A DNA stretch of 28,362 nt. Source: Phoronis ovalis. Its lineage: Eukaryota; Phoronida; Phoronidae. Every line of letters starts with the position of its first letter. The first letter of the stretch is position 1. A program made the position numbers and the translations under genes. The stretch lies in NCBI GenBank assembly GCA_028565635.1, contig JAOXYB010038839.1, positions 1 to 28,362 on the forward strand, in the 5' to 3' direction. Below are positions 12,001 to 21,905 of this stretch, in pieces. The notes under the pieces were generated by a model that saw only the letters and a program-made list of their open reading frames with translations, did no database searches and was not told where the DNA came from.

Positions 12001-15000
12001 TATTCATGTCGACAGGGTTTTACGTTGATCGGAAGTAGTCAGAGATATTGCATGGATAATGGTGAATGGACTGCCTATTTACCAGAATGTGTAGGTGAGT
12101 TTGGACACCCAGGGGCCCCAATGCTTGTAAAACAACTTATTCAAACATTGTAACCAGCTGTTTAAAAATAATTTCTAAAACTATTTACCTCACCACTTTA
12201 AACTAATATGTGCAAAGAAAACATTCAGGGCTAACCAGCGCAGGATAAAGTAATGTTTATCGCAGTGGCAATTGATGAATAAGTGCGATTTCTTGACAAT
12301 GTTGCCGCTAAAGATATATATATGTCGTAAAATTCAAATACAACTAAACCCTTTATTACCTTTGTGTTTTAGCGGGCAAAGTAAACTACTGTGATTTTGA
12401 AGATCCAAACTTGTGTGGTTGGGTACAGGATAACACAGATGAAACAGAATGGTATCGCCATCAGGCATCAACGCAAAGTGAACATACGGGTCCTAATGAT
12501 GATCACACATTACAAACTACAGAAGGTACATGAATGTTTCTGAAATGAAAGTACATGGATATTCTATTTGACGCTGCAATGCATGAACATGTAAAGAACT
12601 AGCAAGGTCACAATTCCTATCAGGTTTTGAAATTATATTTTGTATTTTTTTTTGCAAGATTAAGCGTTTATGTATCTAATAGCAATCGCAATATGGCTTT
12701 ACTGGAAACAGTTACATTTCAGTAACATTTTGTATATTATCGCAGGTCATTATCTGTACTTAGAAGCATCTACACCCACGCGAGCAGGGAATCGTGCTAG
12801 ACTTATATCACCAGTTATACGACCATTTGCCAAAAGAATGTGTATCAGGTAGGATATCTCACCTATAATTGCATTCTAAACACTATAGTTCTTCATTGCG
12901 GCATGACATATACCTAATAAAATAAACATGGTGCAATGCACCCTGCAATACATGTCTCATATCTAATATTCTGCGTACAGCAAGTCTGATTTTATACACA
13001 TATGATTAGTTCATAAAATCACAAATTAAATTGATTATTGACACCGCTATTAATAAATATAAACAAAAAATCATATCAACTTTAAAAATTTAACAATCGA
13101 ATCTTGTTAGTTATTGTAAGAGAAATGATACTATGTAGAAAAATAAACAACCCGAATATTTCAAGTTTTCTCTATGCATTTACTATATGAATTATTTATA
13201 AACAGGATTTCTTCAAAGTTGCAGCAGGCAGAAATATGCCCCAGTCATGCATTAACAGATCGTATTCCTTCCCGATATCTCAGTGCTCCTGACTGATGTG
13301 TTAAAACAAGTCACATACTTACAAATAAATATTTCGTGAAATTATTACTTTTTAGGTTTTATTACTCTATGTATGGGCAAGGTATGGGTTCATTGAAAGT
13401 GTTTACAAGGGAAATTGGTCAAACAGATCAAGAGTTATTCTCAATATCTGGTGACAAAGGACAAGGATGGCAAGAAGCAAATATTCCTCTTAAACCCACT
13501 GGAGAATTTAAGGTATCATTTTAATAGAAATCTGAAAATGTACCAATCTTATTATAATTTAATGTAAACATGATTAATATTTTATGGGATCGTAAACTAT
13601 AATATATAACCGAGTGATCACATTAAAAATCGCTTATAATGAAGGCCAAGGGTATCATTGAAAACGGATAAGTTGTAGGATCTTCATTAAGGACATGATT
13701 CATTATGCACAGTAATAAATCGAAATCTTTTCACATTCTCGTGATATTTTTTTCGCCTCAGTGTTACATGGGAAACACCATTTATCAAACTTTTATAAGT
13801 TTTAAACATGTTATTTTTTTCTAATTTTAGATAGTAATTGAAGGCACCAGGGGAAGCAGTTACCTCAGTGATATGGCTATTGATGACGTCATTCTTGCCG
13901 ACTGCAACGCAATGGATGAAAACATTATTAACTTGCCCGAGGGGCCGAGCAACAGTAAGTCAGTAGTACATTATGTTGTGTAATTGGCTACCACTGAAGT
14001 CTACCAAAGTAGCAGTAGGATATTTTCATGCACAGGTCACGTTTTTGGAACGTTTGGGTTCGTGACCGGATGCACAATCAAGTGCACGAGGCTAGTCTGT
14101 TCAAAAACTCAGTTTATTGTTCGATCGTCAGATCTACACACACGTGTATAATCATATACTAATCAGCTTCTATATTGACAGGTCGATATTATATCCGTTT
14201 GCATGTTCAGTTTTGCACACCAACTGCCTCTCAATCAGATTTGTACAGATTGTATCAGAATTGTTGTATTTTTTTGCCCTTGGATGGATTTCAGATCTAT
14301 CAAAAACATTCCATTGTGACTTCGATAAAGACATGTGTGGATTTGTGCAGGATAAAACGGACAAACTGGACTTCTTTCATCATGCCGGTCCAACGCTGAC
14401 ATCAAATACAGGACCAGATTGTGACCATACGTCTTGCAAGGGTCAGTTTTATTGTCAGTGGTGGTCATTGGTGGTCATGGTAGGCTAGTGGTGTCCGGAC
14501 TCTAATAATAGAGAGCGTTGTTATTTGGAGCTTATTGCATGCATTTTAGGTGATGTCGCTTGCAAGTAGACAACACACATAGGGAATTCTGTATTTGTTT
14601 CGAAATGTCATATGGTTATAAATTTTGTTCGCAGGTCGCTACGTTTACTTTGAAACCTCATCGCCGAGAACACCTGGTGATAACGCAAGGATTATCTCCC
14701 CCGAATTACATGTAAGTCAGAATGATCAATACATAATATTCTTCTATCCTTTTACGCCTTGTACTTTGTGAAAAGTCAAAGTTTCTTATTCTAAAACCTC
14801 TGGTACTGTAGTATGTATTGTAATACGCAACTATAAAAAGTGTTTCCTCAACAAGCGCGATTCTGAAAATAACTTCCATTATTAATATGTGAATAATATT
14901 ACAGGGTACTGGCATCAAGTGTGGCACATTTTTCTACAGTATGTACGGAGGTACAATGGGAACGCTAGATCTGTATCTTCGAGAGCGTCATTCGTCCTCA

Positions 15001-16901
15001 CTTATATGGTCAAAGACTGGAGACCAAGGACCTGGCTGGCAAAAAGCACAAGTAGAATTCCAACCAGTTGGTCCCTTTACGGTATGATAATCAGGCATTT
15101 GCATTATTTTCTGGAAAGTAATGTGCAAATATGAGGTTCAAGCTACATAAATTTAATATGCCGAAAAGGAATTTGCATTAAAAATCTCACCGTGTTTAAT
15201 AACCTGTCAAATTATAAACGTGTAAAAAAATCTGGTACACTGGATCAACAACTGGCTCTATAATAGATTGTTTTGTTTAGTTTGTAGTCCGCTATTTTAG
15301 ATCGCTGTACCAAGAATATATACTAATTGTTGAGCCGTGTGAGTTGAGAGGTAATACTCCACAGTGACTTCACAAAAACGTTACCCTTGGGTTTTAATAT
15401 TTTGTAGATAACTTATGAGGCCAAGCGTGGGCCCGGTTACCATGGCGATATTGGTATAGATGACATGGATGTTACTGACGGTCCTTGTTTTAATCTGTTA
15501 CCAAGCAATGATACAGCTGGCACTGATGATTCAGGTAACTTTCTTGTATATTTATTGAGTATGTGTTTTACTTGACGTAGATTCACGTACCTGCCTTCTG
15601 ATAAAGGTAAGAACAGATTAGATAATCATATTCATTAGATATATTTTTTATTTTTGTAGTAATTGGCCGTCTCAACTGCGACTTTGAGCTTGACTATTGT
15701 GGATGGCAACATTATCTTGGAGACCATTTTGACTGGGTTCGTAACCACGGCAGTACAATAACGGCATCTACTGGTCCTATTGGAGACCACACACCAGGCC
15801 GAAATGGAAATGGTAAATCATTCATAAATCTTTAAGGCCTCTTACCAGAAAAGAAACAGGGATGATGATGTCGATCATACATTAAAGCTGTCTCGCGATT
15901 TGAGAAAATGCATAAAGTATTATTTGAGGAAAAAACAATTGCCAGTATACACAGCTATGAACATTCAATATTCTGAATTATGCATTTCCATAATAAAAAC
16001 AAAAATACCTTACAGTTTCAGTAAACAGTTTGATTAAAACATGTAATATTATTAGCAATGTTTCTCTTCCACAGGTATGTACATCTACGTTGAATCTTCG
16101 GCACCACAACGACCGGGTAACAGAGCTCGTATCGAATCACCAATTCTACCGGTAGATGGCGATGGATACTGTCTCAAATTCTGGTACCACATGATAGGAC
16201 AACATATAGGTACACATAATAAATCGCGAAAATTCACTTTCATGTGTACAAGTATTCTCAAGCTTGTTATTAAATAGTTGAGAAATAATGAAGTTGAAAC
16301 TCGGGAGTTGAAATTAGATTGAACTCTCGTGCTGTAACATATCACATTTTTTATAAATATACTTCTTTGATTCTAGGTGCTCTCAGGGTAATCGTGGCAC
16401 CTGTCAATGAACATAACATCATCTCGTGGGAAAGAACATCGCAGCAGGTTCCTGCAGGTTTTAACCACACAATAAGTTATAATAACACTGCCTTGAGAGA
16501 CATGTGGCTAGAGGGAACTACACACATTAGAAGTCCCAATGCGCCATTTAGGGTAAGTGAAGTTGAAAATATGATAATCGTTTTTTTCCTCACCTGTAAA
16601 ACCCCAATACTTGCACTGAAATAAAACTGTGTGATTATGTAAGGAACAGGCAATCGCACCTATTAGTTTAATATACCGCAACCGGATTTAGATGGCCGAA
16701 GCAGTGGAACGACTCTTCGATCGGCTATGAACAATCAAAGTTGTCATTTCTACACTGTCCTTTTTATTGTTACAATAAAAAAATGTTTCTCTCTCTCCTT
16801 TTCAGATTTATTTCGAAGGAGAAGTTGGTAACTCATATAGGGGTGATATTGCATTGGATGATGTCAGCCTCCGTGAGTCTACGCGTGCTACCTGTACATA
16901 A
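2897..16901 (+). CDS. Secreted astacin metalloprotease with Sushi and three MAM domains (21 exons)
   Basis: Joined exons: 2897-3016, 5475-5538, 6479-6525, 6784-6858, 7295-7373, 10219-10342, 10642-10817, 11243-11470, 11918-12094, 12373-12525, 12746-12848, 13356-13512, 13831-13954, 14295-14441, 14635-14711, 14905-15081, 15408-15534, 15660-15812, 16075-16209, 16377-16552, 16806-16901. They total 2715 nt and 904 residues, with phase kept at every junction. Domains: signal peptide about 1-28; propeptide to 105 with an Asp-switch-like VDGDI at 69-73; astacin catalytic domain from N106 (after KK) to C304, with H198/E199/H202/H208 and Y257; Sushi/CCP 309-362 with four Cys; MAM1 370-526, MAM2 550-703, MAM3 725-903. 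Astacins are secreted zinc endopeptidases activated by propeptide removal; the Sushi and MAM modules probably bind partners. Related astacin-MAM proteins are known (meprins, Hydra HMP2, horseshoe-crab and squid enzymes). No transmembrane segment is visible after the signal peptide. Odd points are a Leu at the Met-turn, a GC donor in intron 2 and a donor-like site inside the last exon. The substrate cannot be inferred. Confidence 0.9.
3017..5474 (+). other. Intron 1 of the astacin gene
   Basis: GTGAGT...TTTAAG. No coding exon is supported inside it. A 19-base near-identical direct repeat (TAGTACTCATTCTARGACA) occurs at 4069-4087 and 4125-4143. Confidence 0.65.
5475..5538 (+). CDS. Astacin gene exon 2: propeptide, GC donor
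   Basis: Residues 41-61 plus one base; the translation begins DMLRKRLAEEY, a charged propeptide-like stretch. It enters in phase 0 after TTTAAG and leaves in phase 1 at AG|GCAAGT, a GC rather than GT donor. It is the only way found to join exon 1 (phase 0) to exon 3 (phase 1) without a stop. The nearby GT at 5542 would give the wrong phase and an immediate frame break. Confidence 0.72.
5539..6478 (+). other. Intron 2 of the astacin gene (GC-AG)
   Basis: Begins GCAAGT and ends TTTTGCAG. The open frame over 6249-6503 crosses the acceptor in another frame and reads as low-complexity Asn-rich sequence, so it is not a gene. Confidence 0.68.
6479..6525 (+). CDS. Astacin gene exon 3: propeptide Asp-switch motif
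   Basis: Residues 62-77. It encodes VDGDI, resembling the FxGD motif of astacin propeptides, whose Asp (here D72) occupies the zinc site in the zymogen. Acceptor TTTTGCAG, donor GTAAGT, phase 1 to 0. Confidence 0.83.
6784..6858 (+). CDS. Astacin gene exon 4: propeptide
   Basis: Residues 78-102, phase 0 to 0, donor GTAAGT. The translation (DTRDYAPQTDHEG and on) is hydrophilic and continues the propeptide. The whole exon is open in the frame demanded by its neighbours. Confidence 0.83.
7295..7373 (+). CDS. Astacin gene exon 5: activation site and mature N-terminus
   Basis: Residues 103-128. KK at 104-105 is followed by NAV, matching the usual basic pair then N-A start of mature astacins. The family block W...RVVPFVID follows. 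Acceptor TTTTTTAG, phase 0 to 1. Intron 5 after it is the longest of the gene. Confidence 0.92.
7374..10218 (+). other. Intron 5 of the astacin gene
   Basis: About 2.8 kb, GTTAGT to TTTCAG, the longest intron, splitting the start of the catalytic domain. The open frames inside (7632-7895 + strand, 8795-8983 - strand) show no family motif. Nothing else recognised. Confidence 0.75.
10219..10342 (+). CDS. Astacin gene exon 6: N-terminal catalytic subdomain
   Basis: Residues 129-169 plus two bases, encoding the family block TCVRFRPR and DYINI. C150 is expected to pair with C304 by analogy with astacin. Acceptor TGTTTCAG, donor GTAAGT, phase 1 to 2. Confidence 0.95.
10642..10817 (+). CDS. Astacin gene exon 7: zinc-binding active site
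   Basis: Residues 170-228. It contains the astacin signature HELMHSLGFWHEQSR, with zinc ligands H198, H202 and H208 and the catalytic E199, preceded by GRQGSRQ and followed by DRDDYVTI. C171 and C190 match the second conserved disulfide. Acceptor ACTTTCAG, donor GTGAAT, phase 2 to 1. Confidence 0.98.
11243..11470 (+). CDS. Astacin gene exon 8: C-terminal catalytic subdomain
   Basis: Residues 229-304. It carries NFQKY, YDYASILHY and the C-terminal C304. Y257 is the conserved Met-turn tyrosine, but the preceding family Met is Leu (L255). The spacing from WNNI in exon 7 to NF here equals that of other astacins, which supports the junction. Donor GTAAGT, phase 1. Confidence 0.96.
11918..12094 (+). 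CDS. Astacin gene exon 9: Sushi/CCP domain
   Basis: Residues 305-363, a single symmetric phase 1-1 exon that holds a complete CCP module: C309, C335, C349 and C362, the CDDPGLPENG start, TYSC, and GEW before the last Cys. N305-I-S is a possible N-glycosylation site. Confidence 0.96.
12373..12525 (+). CDS. Astacin gene exon 10: MAM1 start
   Basis: Residues 364-414. It begins MAM1 with CDFEDPNLCGW (C370, C378) and continues to TGPNDDHT, the family's T-G-P..D-H-T block. Phase 1 to 1. Confidence 0.94.
12746..12848 (+). CDS. Astacin gene exon 11: MAM1
   Basis: Residues 415-448. The translation GHYLYLEAS...GNRARLISP is the MAM core that follows D-H-T; C447 is the third MAM cysteine. Acceptor TATCGCAG, phase 1 to 2. 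Confidence 0.94.
13356..13512 (+). CDS. Astacin gene exon 12: MAM1
   Basis: Residues 449-501. FYYSMYGQGMGSLKV and GDKGQGWQEA are typical MAM blocks. Phase 2 to 0, donor GTATCA. Confidence 0.94.
13831..13954 (+). CDS. Astacin gene exon 13: MAM1 end and linker
   Basis: Residues 502-542. It begins IVIEGTRG, passes AIDDVILADC (C526 closes MAM1), then gives an acidic linker to MAM2. Phase 0 to 1, donor GTAAGT. Confidence 0.94.
14295..14441 (+). CDS. Astacin gene exon 14: MAM2 start
   Basis: Residues 543-591. It opens MAM2 with CDFDKDMCGF (C550, C557). Two extra cysteines, C585 and C590, lie near the D-H-T block and could form an additional disulfide absent from MAM1 and MAM3. Phase 1 to 1. Confidence 0.94.
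14635..14711 (+). CDS. Astacin gene exon 15: MAM2
   Basis: Residues 592-617, GRYVYFETSSPRTPGDNARI. This 77-nt exon corresponds to exon 11 of MAM1 but stops before the third cysteine. Phase 1 to 0, donor GTAAGT. Confidence 0.94.
14905..15081 (+). CDS. Astacin gene exon 16: MAM2
   Basis: Residues 618-676, with KCGTFFYSMYG (C623) and the GDQGPGWQKA block. Phase 0 to 0, acceptor TATTACAG, donor GTATGA. Confidence 0.94.
15408..15534 (+). CDS. Astacin gene exon 17: MAM2 end and linker
   Basis: Residues 677-718. It begins ITYEAKRG, passes GIDDMDVTDGPC (C703 closes MAM2), then gives an Asp/Ser/Thr-rich linker with N710-D-T as a possible glycosylation site. Phase 0 to 1. Confidence 0.94.
15660..15812 (+). 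CDS. Astacin gene exon 18: MAM3 start
   Basis: Residues 719-769. CDFELDYCGW (C725, C732) opens MAM3 and TGPIGDHT follows. Its 153 nt equal the matching MAM1 exon. Phase 1 to 1. Confidence 0.94.
16075..16209 (+). CDS. Astacin gene exon 19: MAM3
   Basis: Residues 770-814, GMYIYVESSAPQRPGNRAR and then YCLKFWYHM (C802, third MAM cysteine). Phase 1 to 1. Its downstream boundary sits later in the domain than in MAM1 or MAM2. Confidence 0.94.
16377..16552 (+). CDS. Astacin gene exon 20: MAM3
   Basis: Residues 815-873. ALRVIVAPV continues the MAM fold, then a longer central section than in MAM1 or MAM2. N844-H-T and N850-N-T are possible N-glycosylation sites. Phase 1 to 0, donor GTAAGT. Confidence 0.93.
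16806..16901 (+). CDS. Astacin gene exon 21: MAM3 end and stop
   Basis: Residues 874-904 and a TAA stop at 16899-16901. IYFEGEVG and IALDDVSL close the MAM fold, and C903 supplies the fourth cysteine one residue before the end. A donor-like CC|GTGAGT at 16871-16878 lies inside the exon; using it would remove the last nine codons. Confidence 0.82.
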   Translation: MYFEGEVGNSYRGDIALDDVSLRESTRATCT

Positions 16902-17019
16902 TTGTAGTTGCTGCAGAAATTAGACATTTTGTACACACAATTTGAGGATTGCTGCTGATTTCGCATGGTGCTGATAAACAAAAGCATTTATCTGATACGA
17001 TTGTTTATATTTTTGCAAA

Positions 17020-17025
17020 AATAAA
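17020..17025 (+). promoter_or_regulatory. Polyadenylation signal of the astacin gene
   Basis: AATAAA 119 bases after the stop codon, on the same strand and at a normal distance for a 3' UTR. Confidence 0.55.
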
Positions 17026-20000
17026 CAAGAGTATATTTGAAGTGGACCCAGTGAAAAATCTATTTGCTTGCATTTAAGGCGCTACTGGTCACGAACCTAA
17101 CGTTCCCATAATTCCGTGTATTGTGAATAAATCTTCTGAGGTTGACCAATGGCGCCAAGTGCACACAAATAATCTATTGTACTGTAAATTTTGTAATAAT
17201 TATCATTATGGCGGGATAGTCCCTGCTAAATACAAAAGTGTGGCTGCAGGACAGGGACATGTATTATCAATATTCATATAGCGTGGAACGCTACTAATAA
17301 TTGATTGGCGTGTTATTTAAAATCCTGCAGAATAAGTAAAAAAAGGTTAATTGAAATGAATCAATGGCCTATCTAAAAAATGCCTAGATAATTGCTTAAA
17401 AGGATCAAAAGTCACAATGGCTCCAATCTATACGTATAAAAAATTCTTTCTATCAGTTTAATAGATACATAAAGGACACTCTCGTGATTTTTGCATACAA
17501 TCAGTTCAGTAAGTTGAGTCAAAAGCTATTTCTTGCAGGTTATTTCATTTTATTTCACAAGGTTCTCAACTGCATGTAAAAGTTACCTGCAAAGTTTAAG
17601 TCGCAGATAAAAATGAACCATATAAAGTAATCATAAGAAGTAACAAATATTTTGTAAAAGTTTAAAAGCCATATATTTATTAAAAACATAATTTTATCAA
17701 TTAGTTAATTATTTCGTTTATCAAACTTAATATAATTTGCTGTTATTGTTAAATGGACGAAATTCTTTTGTAGTTCCTTTTTTGTTTTTTACTGTATGTG
17801 TAATACATTATTCTAAGAATAAATAGCACTGTAAGAATAATATTAAACTCTATAATATTAGTATTAAAAATGTAAAGACGGCCAGTGATTTGTTTACATA
17901 TCTGTTATAAAAAAAAACTGTACATTGCCTTGAATGTTTCTTTTGTGTGTACATACGGTGTAGTGGAGCAAACTTGTAATTTATGAATAAATTTTAATTT
18001 ATTGCGTTAAGCAGTTTATGTTTCTATTCACGAACTTCAAAACAAGCAAGATACTTGAACAGTCAGCCGTGCCTTTCTAAATGGATTGTTACCTGCTGAC
18101 TAGTTATTAATTATTGCAAAGATATTAAATGGACATCCTTGATTATACCGATAGTTAATTTGGAGTCAAAGCTAGCAGAGATGCATATACTTTTGCATAC
18201 AGTTTGCCATTTTTGAAAAGTCTACTGTTCATACTTGGCAACATGCATATACCGAGGTTATATCAGTAATAACTTTAACTCATCATTGCATTGATTTCTT
18301 CAATTTTACGAAACGTGTAGTTATTACTTAAGCTCATCACGAATTCATATGTAATTAGTGTCAGTCTGTACTTATACATTTATCTTATAATGATGCAATT
18401 AACAACATAGTTATGTCAGAAGCAATTAAAGCTACCATTTATAACGGACATTTTAAAATACAATATTAGTTACAGATCGAATCGAGATTCACACACTGAA
18501 GAGGCCGGGGAGGAAATTGGTAGACGTATTCAACAAGACTATTTGCAACTTGTTGCAACTGCTTTAAAACGCCCTTTTATTGAGTATGAGGTCTCAGCGA
18601 CGTGCATTATGCACTCGATCTATGCCCATGATACATAACACAAGAGCAATTTAGTTCTCATATCTCTGGTGATCTTTTGGAAATATATAACCCCTTCTTC
18701 GATGCCCAACCTGATCGTCTTTATTTTCAGTTCTCCGCGATCTTGAGTATGTCTACAACATTTACTTGCATCTGCTCCATTCATTACCTCCATGCCATTC
18801 TATTTAGTCAGTGCAAATCCATCATGTCTCAGCGTTGGAACACAGCTTCAGGCCACTAGAACATTCGCGTGACCATTCTGACTAAAATAGATTGGATAGC
18901 TTTCCTAGTCATTTTATAGCAAATAGGATTCACCAACACTTGAGAGCATATGTGTAACTCGTCAATACAGAAGAAATAAAGCTGTAGTAACGTCAGATTG
19001 CATATTTATTTTCTAACGTAGACATTCGTTTTGTATGCATCAACTACAAGCTTACTAAACTAACAAATAATAATTTAAAATGTTTATCATAAAATGTGTT
19101 ATATATAACTCTGAGACTTGTAAAAATCTGCCATAGCGGCCATATTGAATTTGTGGATCCAACCATTACGCAAATAAAGCATGTTGGAAAACATCACTAT
19201 ATTACAGTTACTACATAATTTTCAGCATTAAAATATATCGCATTATAAAAATATTAAACAGGAATTCATAATGTCAAATATTTCCAAGAACAACCATGCA
19301 GAAAGGATGCGGCCAAAGTTAAGTACTTCAAAGGGTCATTCCTCACATAAACAAATTGATTATTTCATATTTTCAAGCGCCATTGTGACTGTTTGCTGAA
19401 GAAGTGTATGCATTATCTAACTACATCAAACACTATTGGAATAATTCCATAGCATTCTTTCCGCGTTTTAAGTGGTAAAATCAAATATGACGCCAATGAC
19501 AGTTACACTAACGGTTGTATTTAATAAATCAATGTAATTCTTTATCATATAAATGTGAAATATAATACAAATCCTGTATAGTTTAAACTTTATCTGACAT
19601 ATAAAATAGTATACTTTACGATTTAATGACTTTATATCATTTTACTGCGGATTCTATCGGCGGAGAAAAGACATGTTGTAGTACTGCCTGTAGTACTTAA
19701 ACTGTTTTACACATTTTAACCATGGTGATTAACAAATTGAAGTAAAGACAACGGAAGACATAAGTGAGATTAGCTTGTAGCTATCTTCCTCTTCAAGTGT
19801 ATAACCAGCTTTTCTGAGTTCTCAGAGCTACACATCTATACTCAAAACATCGTTTTAGACTTTTACATTATCAACGACAGCAAAAATAGCCCAAATAAAA
19901 AATAAGTTATGTTACTATCTGTAGATTGCTTAAACTGGAATAGCTCCATGCTAGCAGTATAGCAGGCAGCTCGTTGCCTCGTAGTTCGCATTATTAATTA

Positions 20001-21250
20001 AAAACTGAGACATCTAACTAGTAAAAAAAATCGAGACTAATTGATATTTGAAATGCCACATCACGCTAATTAAGAGACAGCTTTTACACATTAAACACTT
20101 CAAAACGAAAATTAAACATATTTTTCAGAATGTTCAGTACTAGTCTGCTCATTATTTTTAGTGAAATATAAAATATGTTAAATATAATATTGTGGAGTAA
20201 ACAAAGAAGAATTAGACAAAAAATGTAGCTCTCATTTTGTTTAATTATACATAAGGAGGCATTAGATAGCCGATTGCAGCCATGGTAACAATTCCATTTG
20301 AAATTGAGAGGATTATATCCAAGCATGGGAAGTCGGCCAGTATCCTGTGTACTTCTCACTAATTCCACCAGGTGGTCTGTTCTTAGAGTTCACACAAAAG
20401 TTAATTGGTTAAGACTGCACGAAAAATCGTGAGTAGGCATGAGACCCGATTATCTTTATTTGTGACTGAACAGAATTTTCCGCAGAGTTACAATACGTTA
20501 CTATTGAGGTGGATGGGAATATCAATTGTATCCTTAGGCCAGAAAATTTAACCAAATAGCAAGCTAAAACATTCAATAATTGTAATTCAAAGATATATCA
20601 CATTGTATACTTTTTTATCAGAACAACAAATGCTTGATTTTTCTGAGACAATAACAGAGTGTTTATGTTAATTGATTTTAGTTTAATTAAAACGATTAGA
20701 TCACTATTATAGTTGTTATAATTAACGTTGTAAATCTTCTTATAGGTTCAGTTTTAATTGGATGCTGCTTGTCTTTTATATAATGTCCTCATTTATCGTT
20801 ACAGAACGTAACATAATGTAACATGTTACAGAACATAATGTTACAGAACATGCATACATGCCTTTATTTTAAATCACCTGTTTCCTGAATAATTAGCAAA
20901 AACAAAAATGTGATCTGCAGGCAATTTAATTATCTCAAATTCTCCAAGGATCAATAACATTAGTAAGAATACAATTGCATAATTCAGAGTAAAATACTTT
21001 AGTTAAACAAGAAAGTAAGCTATCTAAAGCGCAGGTCATGAAGGCAGATATCGACATTAAATAACTTAGCCCGGCCCAGTTTTAGTTTTGTAGATTTAAT
21101 TGTGTGTCTATTACCTTATACAATATATAGAAGGCTTATTAAGCCGGACTACCGGCAGGTTTTAAATAATTAATGCTAGTATATTGTTAACTTTGAACAA
21201 AATGATTAACCACTCAGGAAACGCAAGAGAATAGAAACGTTTACATGACG
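17026..21250. other. Intergenic region between the two genes
   Basis: No gene supported. The content is: a possible alternative 3' exon at 17079-17281; a less AT-rich patch at about 18480-18860 with a 60-codon open frame but no recognisable motif; a short repeat at 20798-20851; and a reverse-strand open frame at 20084-20368 that uses a non-ATG start and has no known motif. Confidence 0.55.
20798..20851. repeat. Short tandem/palindromic repeat GTTACAGAACAT
   Basis: GTTACAGAAC occurs at 20798, 20825 and 20840; the two later copies are followed by AT and spaced 15 bases apart. The perfect palindrome GTAACATGTTAC lies between copies one and two. Confidence 0.7.
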
Positions 21251-21258
21251 TATAAATA
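21251..21258 (+). promoter_or_regulatory. Candidate TATA box upstream of the calcyphosin-like gene
   Basis: TATAAATA about 260 bases before the ATG, directly preceded by TGACG, half of a CRE-like site. In such AT-rich DNA a TATA match alone is weak evidence, and a 5' UTR intron cannot be excluded. Confidence 0.25.
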
Positions 21259-21517
21259 TTGTGTTTGGAGTGTAATTAGAAGATTCCGTTTCTAAGGGTT
21301 TTACATTGGAAATTATTTTTGTAAAGTGTGTTTTTTGTTGAAGGAGTGTCTGAGAACTATAAAATTTATTTTAAACGGTACTTGTGTGATTCAAGTTTAT
21401 CGAAAAATAATCGATCAAATCTACACGTCTCGGTGCTTGTAGCAATATACTGTTCAGTGACACTTCTGCGCAAGAGCATAGCGGTTTGGCATACGGGTTG
21501 TAAGAAAGGGAGGAACA

Positions 21518-21905
21518 ATGGATAAGCAACAGAACGAAGATGATAACACAGAAGTAAAACAATGCATTGAAATGATCAGAAAGCACTGTTTTCGGAAAGG
21601 AGTTTCTGGAATCAAACGACTAGGAACCATTTTCTTACAACTGGATAAGGATTACTCTAAAACTATAAACTTTGAAGAATTTTCAGAAGGCTTAAAGGCG
21701 TTTGGTTTAGTTTCAATGTCGGATGAGGATGCAAAAACACTCTTCAGTTACTTTGACAAAGATTCTAGCGGCAGCATAGGTTTCGGCGAGTTTCTTGAGG
21801 AGCTTCGACCACCAATGTCCCAGCCAAGAATTCGTGTCATCAATGAAGCATTCGATGCGTTAGACACAACAAAGGATGGCGTTCTCAAAGTAGAAGATTT
21901 ACAAG
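21518..21905 (+). CDS. CAPSL: Calcyphosin-like gene exon 1 (EF-hands 1-3)
   Basis: Residues 1-129 plus one base, ending DLQ|gtaaga. The open frame continues into the intron, but family homology stops at the donor GTAAGA and resumes in exon 2. Confidence 0.94.

Noticed and set aside
14117-14488. Long open frame around exon 14 on both strands
   Set aside because: Only 14295-14441 has MAM homology with correct splice sites; the rest is intron read-through and the reverse frames are shadows.
18480-18860. Less AT-rich patch with a 60-codon open frame
   Set aside because: No conserved motif on either strand. It may be an old repeat or exon fragment, but nothing supports a call.
20084-20368. 94-codon reverse-strand open frame
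   Set aside because: Starts with GTG, is hydrophobic and low-complexity towards its end, and shows no recognisable domain.
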